This document shows, in pieces, positions 43,475-46,566 of a DNA stretch of 46,566 nucleotides (positions are counted from its first letter, which is position 1; the number at the start of each line of letters is the position of its first letter). Both the position numbers and the translations under genes were made by a program. The DNA is from Bdellovibrio bacteriovorus (GTDB taxonomy: Bacteria; Bdellovibrionota; Bdellovibrionia; Bdellovibrionales; Bdellovibrionaceae), in assembly GCF_001592745.1 (NCBI RefSeq), contig NZ_LUKD01000001.1:19674-66239 (forward strand). Direction: 5' to 3'. The notes below the pieces were generated by a model, which ran no database searches, was not told where the DNA came from, and saw nothing but the letters and a program-made list of their open reading frames with translations.

Positions 43475-43527
43475 ATATACTGTGACAAGTATATTTAGTC
43501 CGTAAACAAATACAGTATACATTGTTT
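43475..43527. promoter_or_regulatory. Candidate operators between the XRE gene and the thioesterase gene
   Basis: ATATACT-(6)-AGTATAT occupies 43475-43494 and AAACAA-(12)-TTGTTT occupies 43504-43527. In addition, TATACTGT (43476-43483) is repeated inverted as ACAGTATA (43512-43519). Two similar dyads in a 150-nt divergent promoter region is the arrangement expected for an autoregulated XRE repressor. Confidence 0.55.
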
Positions 43528-43620
43528 GGAGTAAATTACTTGGTGTTTTTTTACAAAATCTTCCTTTGAGATCAAAGTAATTTCATGTTTTCATTTCCAT
43601 CGACGAACAAGGATTTAGCC

Positions 43621-44397
43621 GTGACAGAAAAGACGCAACATAGCCTCTGGACAGAAAAATATCACATTACAAGTTTGCTAGTGAACCCTCTGGGGCGACT
43701 AGGACTGTATGGAGCCCTCAATTTGCTGCAAGAGACCGCATGGATGCACGCCGAAAACTTAGGCTTCGGCATGAAGGACATGGATAAAGAAGGGATGTTT
43801 TGGGTTTTAACCCGCCAATGTTTGCGGATGAAAAGGTGGCCTCACTTCGGCGAAAATATCCGCGTACAGACGTGGCTGCGCCCACCGGAAGGGGCCTTTG
43901 TTTCCCGTGAGTTCGCATTTATTAACGAACAGGACGAGGAAATTGGCCTGTGCACCACCAGTTGGCTGGCGTTGGATCGCCAGACGAAAAAAATCCTGCC
44001 CTCTCAAAATCTACGAGATTGGAACACTCTTACCCACGGGCGCGCCACGGGTCTGACCGCCGAAAAGATTCCCGTGTCTGGCGAATACCAGAAGCTGGCA
44101 AAATACCGCGTGCGTAATTCTGACTTGGATATCAATCAACACGTCAATAACACCAAGTATGCCCAATGGATTTTAGATGCGATCCCCTATGACTTGCACA
44201 AAACTCTTTTACTGAAATCCTATTCCGTCAATTTCCTGGCAGAAACGCATTTAGGTGACGAGGTTCAGGTCGACATGAGCTGCAGCTCCCCGACGGTGGA
44301 AACGGCGTCGCAAGGTAGCACTGCGTATCGCGGTGTCCGCGTCGGCGATGGGAAAATCCTGTTTACCGCCCTTTTAGATTGGGAGAAACGCGCGTGA
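43621..44397 (+). CDS. Acyl-ACP thioesterase (FatA/FatB-type double hotdog)
   Basis: Releases free fatty acid from acyl-ACP. The protein has two hotdog repeats: the first (about residues 5-135) holds LYGALNLLQETAWMHAENLG and MFWVLTRQCLRM, and the second carries the catalytic region NSDLDINQHVNNTKYAQW with the Asp/Asn/His set of plant and bacterial acyl-ACP thioesterases (DxNxH). No signal peptide. I prefer the GTG at 43621 because AAGGA lies about 7 nt upstream; an ATG at 43585 in the same frame has no clear ribosome-binding site. It overlaps the next gene by GTGA. Confidence 0.87.
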   Translation: MTEKTQHSLWTEKYHITSLLVNPLGRLGLYGALNLLQETAWMHAENLGFGMKDMDKEGMFWVLTRQCLRMKRWPHFGENIRVQTWLRPPEGAFVSREFAFINEQDEEIGLCTTSWLALDRQTKKILPSQNLRDWNTLTHGRATGLTAEKIPVSGEYQKLAKYRVRNSDLDINQHVNNTKYAQWILDAIPYDLHKTLLLKSYSVNFLAETHLGDEVQVDMSCSSPTVETASQGSTAYRGVRVGDGKILFTALLDWEKRA

Positions 44398-44927
44398 AAA
44401 AACTGATTCCTTTTACCAACACGGCGCAGACAAACCTTTTTAAGGTCGCAGCCGAAATTGAAGCCATCAGCCATGACACTCACCTTCTAAACTTTGAGAT
44501 TCAGGGACCGGTTGAAAGAATTCTTTGGCCAGCCCCCGCCGTCATTGAATCGCGACAAGATGAGTTGTGGAAGACCACGTGCCTTGAAGCCTTTCTTTCT
44601 TCAGGCAACGCGGCAACCGACAGCTACTTAGAGATCAACTGTTCCCCCAATGGCAACTGGAATGCTTATAAGTTTAGCAGCTATCGCCAAGGCATGGTGC
44701 CAGCAGCGGATGTATCGGTACGCCTTCAAGAGCGTACTGGAGAGACTCAGCGCGTACGATTTCAAATCGAAATTAAGGGATTTAACGCTTCCGAGGCGGT
44801 CTTTCACGGCCTGACCGCAGTGATTGAGTTTACGAACGGAGAAAAAAGCTACTGGTCGCTCAAGCATGCTGACGCAAACCCGAATTTCCACGACAAAGAA
44901 GGTTGGGAAAGCGCCACGACGCGCTGA
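44394..44927 (+). CDS. DOMON-like (MurB-like type) domain protein
   Basis: A 177-residue soluble beta-sandwich protein of the DOMON-like / CBM9-like group. The signature is LWKTTCLEAFLSSG followed by YLEINCSPNGNWNAYKF and SSYRQGM, as in the uncharacterised DOMON_murB_like proteins. Family members have no established reaction; related DOMON folds bind heme or sugars. It starts with GTG 44394, overlapping the thioesterase stop, with GGGAG upstream, so the two are coupled. No signal peptide, so it acts in the cytoplasm despite its similarity to secreted carbohydrate-binding modules. Confidence 0.8.
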   Translation: MKKLIPFTNTAQTNLFKVAAEIEAISHDTHLLNFEIQGPVERILWPAPAVIESRQDELWKTTCLEAFLSSGNAATDSYLEINCSPNGNWNAYKFSSYRQGMVPAADVSVRLQERTGETQRVRFQIEIKGFNASEAVFHGLTAVIEFTNGEKSYWSLKHADANPNFHDKEGWESATTR

Positions 44928-45019
44928 ATGAATCCTCTGTCCCCAGTCTGATTCTTGACCCTTTCTGACGGCCAAGTTAGCTTGAACCGTTTTGATTTTC
45001 TAATCCAGAAAGGGACTTT

Positions 45020-46528
45020 ATGAAAAAACATTCCGTACGTGTTTATCCGTCTAAAGAAAAGTTAGATCGCAAAGATCAACTTGCTTGGAAAATTGCAGAA
45101 ATCGCTTCTGACAATGCTCCCATCAAAGCTGACGTTGTAGACATGGTTATCAACCGTATCATCGACAATGCCTCTGTAGCTATTGCTGCTGCGAACCGCC
45201 GCCCTGTTGCATCTGCACGTGCGATGGCGATTGCGCATCCTCGCAATGGTGGTGCGACTGTATTCGGTATGCCGAATGATCAAAAATTTGACTGTGAATG
45301 GGCGGCATGGGCGAACGGCACGGCGGTTCGTGAGTTGGATTTCCATGACACTTATTTGGCGGCTGACTACTCTCACCCCGGTGACAACATTCCGGCTATT
45401 TTGGCGGTAGCTCAACAAATGGGTAAAAACGGTAAAGAGCTTTTGAAAGGTATCGTGACTGGTTATGAAGTTCACGTTGATCTAGTAAAAGCAATCTGCC
45501 TTCACAAACACAAAAAAGACCATATTGCTCACTTGTGCCCGGCTCAAGCTGCAGGTATCGGTACTTTGTTGTCTCTTCCAACAGAAACTATTTTCCAAGC
45601 GGTTCAACAAGCGGTTCACGTGTCTTTCACGACTCGTCAATCTCGTAAAGGTGAAATCTCTTCTTGGAAAGCTTACGCTCCAGCACATGCGGGTAAATTG
45701 GCTGTTGAAGCCGTAGACCGTGTAATGCGTGGCGAAGGCGCTCCGTCTCCAATCTATGAAGGTGAAGACTCTGTGATCGCTTACATGCTTGATGGTAAAG
45801 ATGGAAAATACGAAGTTCCACTTCCAGAACCAGGCGAAGAAAAACGCGCGATCCTTGAGACGTACACAAAAGAACACTCTGCGGAATACCAATCTCAAGC
45901 ATTGATCGACTTGGCTCGCAAAATGAAACCAATGATCAAAAACTTCGACGACATCCAGTCCATCGTGATCCACACGTCGCACCACACGCACTACGTGATC
46001 GGTACGGGCGCGAACGATCCACAAAAAATGGATCCAAATGCATCTCGCGAAACTCTTGATCACTCGATCATGTACATCTTCGCTGTGGCTCTTCAAGACG
46101 GTACTTGGCACCACGTTAATTCGTACGCTCCAGAGCGCGCGAAACGTGCTGACACTGTGGCTTTGTGGCACAAAATTTCTACTGTCGAAGACAAACAATG
46201 GACTGCTTGGTACCACGAGACAGATCCAGATAAAAAACGCTTCGGTGGCCGCGTAGAAATCACAATGAAAGATGGTTCTAAAGTTGTTGATGAATTGGGT
46301 GTGGCTGATGCGCATCCGGCGGGTGCTCGTCCATTCAAACGCGCGGACTACATCCGTAAGTTTGACACTTTGACTGAAGGAATCATCACTAAAGCTGAGA
46401 GAGATCGCTTCATCGGTCTTTGTGAGCGTCTTGAGTCTTTGACTGCTGACGAAGTTCAACAGTTGAATGTTCAGATTCCTATCGACAAATTGGTTAACAA
46501 TAAACGTGATAATAAAGGGATCTTCTAA
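45020..46528 (+). CDS. prpD: MmgE/PrpD family 2-methylcitrate dehydratase
   Basis: Dehydrates 2-methylcitrate in the methylcitrate cycle, the route for propionyl-CoA from odd-chain fatty acids and branched amino acids. At 502 residues it matches E. coli PrpD (483). The PrpD family is visible across the whole chain: [93 protein letters not shown] and [20 protein letters not shown]. The ATG at 45020 follows AAAGGGA. A strong Shine-Dalgarno follows its stop, so it is probably the first gene of an operon, perhaps with prpB or prpC. Confidence 0.93.
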   Translation: MKKHSVRVYPSKEKLDRKDQLAWKIAEIASDNAPIKADVVDMVINRIIDNASVAIAAANRRPVASARAMAIAHPRNGGATVFGMPNDQKFDCEWAAWANGTAVRELDFHDTYLAADYSHPGDNIPAILAVAQQMGKNGKELLKGIVTGYEVHVDLVKAICLHKHKKDHIAHLCPAQAAGIGTLLSLPTETIFQAVQQAVHVSFTTRQSRKGEISSWKAYAPAHAGKLAVEAVDRVMRGEGAPSPIYEGEDSVIAYMLDGKDGKYEVPLPEPGEEKRAILETYTKEHSAEYQSQALIDLARKMKPMIKNFDDIQSIVIHTSHHTHYVIGTGANDPQKMDPNASRETLDHSIMYIFAVALQDGTWHHVNSYAPERAKRADTVALWHKISTVEDKQWTAWYHETDPDKKRFGGRVEITMKDGSKVVDELGVADAHPAGARPFKRADYIRKFDTLTEGIITKAERDRFIGLCERLESLTADEVQQLNVQIPIDKLVNNKRDNKGIF

Positions 46529-46547
46529 ACGAAGACCGCCTACGGTG

Positions 46548-46555
46548 AGGAGGAG
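46548..46555 (+). promoter_or_regulatory. Shine-Dalgarno of a gene beginning beyond the window
   Basis: AGGAGGAG about 20 nt after the prpD stop, with no start codon before the window ends at 46566; the next gene must begin just outside. Confidence 0.6.
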
Positions 46556-46566
46556 CCAAGTCTTAA

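Noticed and set aside
44955..44983. TTGACC with TAGCTT at 17 bases upstream of prpD
   Set aside because: The -10 matches only half of the consensus; too weak to report as a promoter.
45482..46459. 325-codon open frame antisense to prpD
   Set aside because: It lies wholly inside a well-supported gene, is Phe/Arg/Ser-rich as expected from the complementary strand, and has no ribosome-binding site.
1..46566. CRISPR arrays, tRNA or rRNA genes, insertion sequences, prophage genes
   Set aside because: None was found on either strand; no regularly spaced repeats, cloverleaf-like segments or transposase motifs are apparent.

Overview
The window looks like chromosomal DNA of a Gram-negative, LPS-bearing, rod-shaped bacterium of the Bdellovibrio lineage (Bdellovibrionota). 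This is inferred from gene content: Lpt and LpxC functions, TamA/TamB, an mreCD-mrdA-rodA cluster without mreB, a split competence channel, and several small families I associate with predatory Bdellovibrio. No rRNA, tRNA or species marker is present, so the placement stays an inference. Coding density is high. No CRISPR array, prophage, transposase or rRNA/tRNA gene was seen.

Layout. 0-3 kb, minus strand: a secreted EEP-fold hydrolase, then a SurA_N-type periplasmic chaperone coupled to an unknown gene. 3-7.8 kb, plus: elongation operon mreC-mreD-mrdA-rodA ending in a strong terminator. 7.8-8.47 kb: a gene-free stretch with a GC-rich 157-bp palindromic element that looks like a REP/REPIN-type repeat. 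8.5-10.8 kb, plus: a lytic transglycosylase, then a two-gene cassette of a GNAT/N-acyl-synthase-like enzyme and a heme-oxygenase-like diiron oxidase (HDO). 10.8-13.1 kb, minus: a lineage-specific unknown protein (paralogue at 42.4 kb), thioredoxin, and a pseudo-receiver protein lacking every catalytic residue. 13.2-14.4 kb: lptF.

14.5-19.6 kb: a competence neighbourhood, with dprA (its ribosome-binding site inside the terminator of the gene before it), a LysM protein, a tetratricopeptide-like secreted protein, and ComEC split into a membrane-channel gene and a metallo-beta-lactamase gene. 19.6-25.6 kb: a type-2 PHB depolymerase-like enzyme, a small secreted protein, alanine dehydrogenase, a secreted candidate cysteine hydrolase, an atypical SDR and a STAS/SpoIIAA-like protein.

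25.7-32.8 kb, minus: ruvC-ruvA-ruvB-asparaginase-lpxC, tightly overlapped, followed by a large soluble hybrid histidine kinase with two kinase modules. 33-42.4 kb, plus: TPR protein, efp, a repeat protein, tamB and tamA (six POTRA domains). 42.4-43.4 kb, minus: the paralogue of the 10.8 kb gene and an XRE regulator with inverted repeats in its divergent promoter region. 43.6-46.5 kb, plus: acyl-ACP thioesterase, DOMON-like protein, and a PrpD-family dehydratase followed by the Shine-Dalgarno of a gene beyond the window.

Much of the window serves envelope growth and outer-membrane biogenesis (MreCD/PBP2/RodA, SLT, LptF, LpxC, TamAB, SurA_N chaperone). The parts least explained by known biology are the GNAT-HDO cassette, the unknown paralogue family, the pseudo-receiver and the palindromic element.
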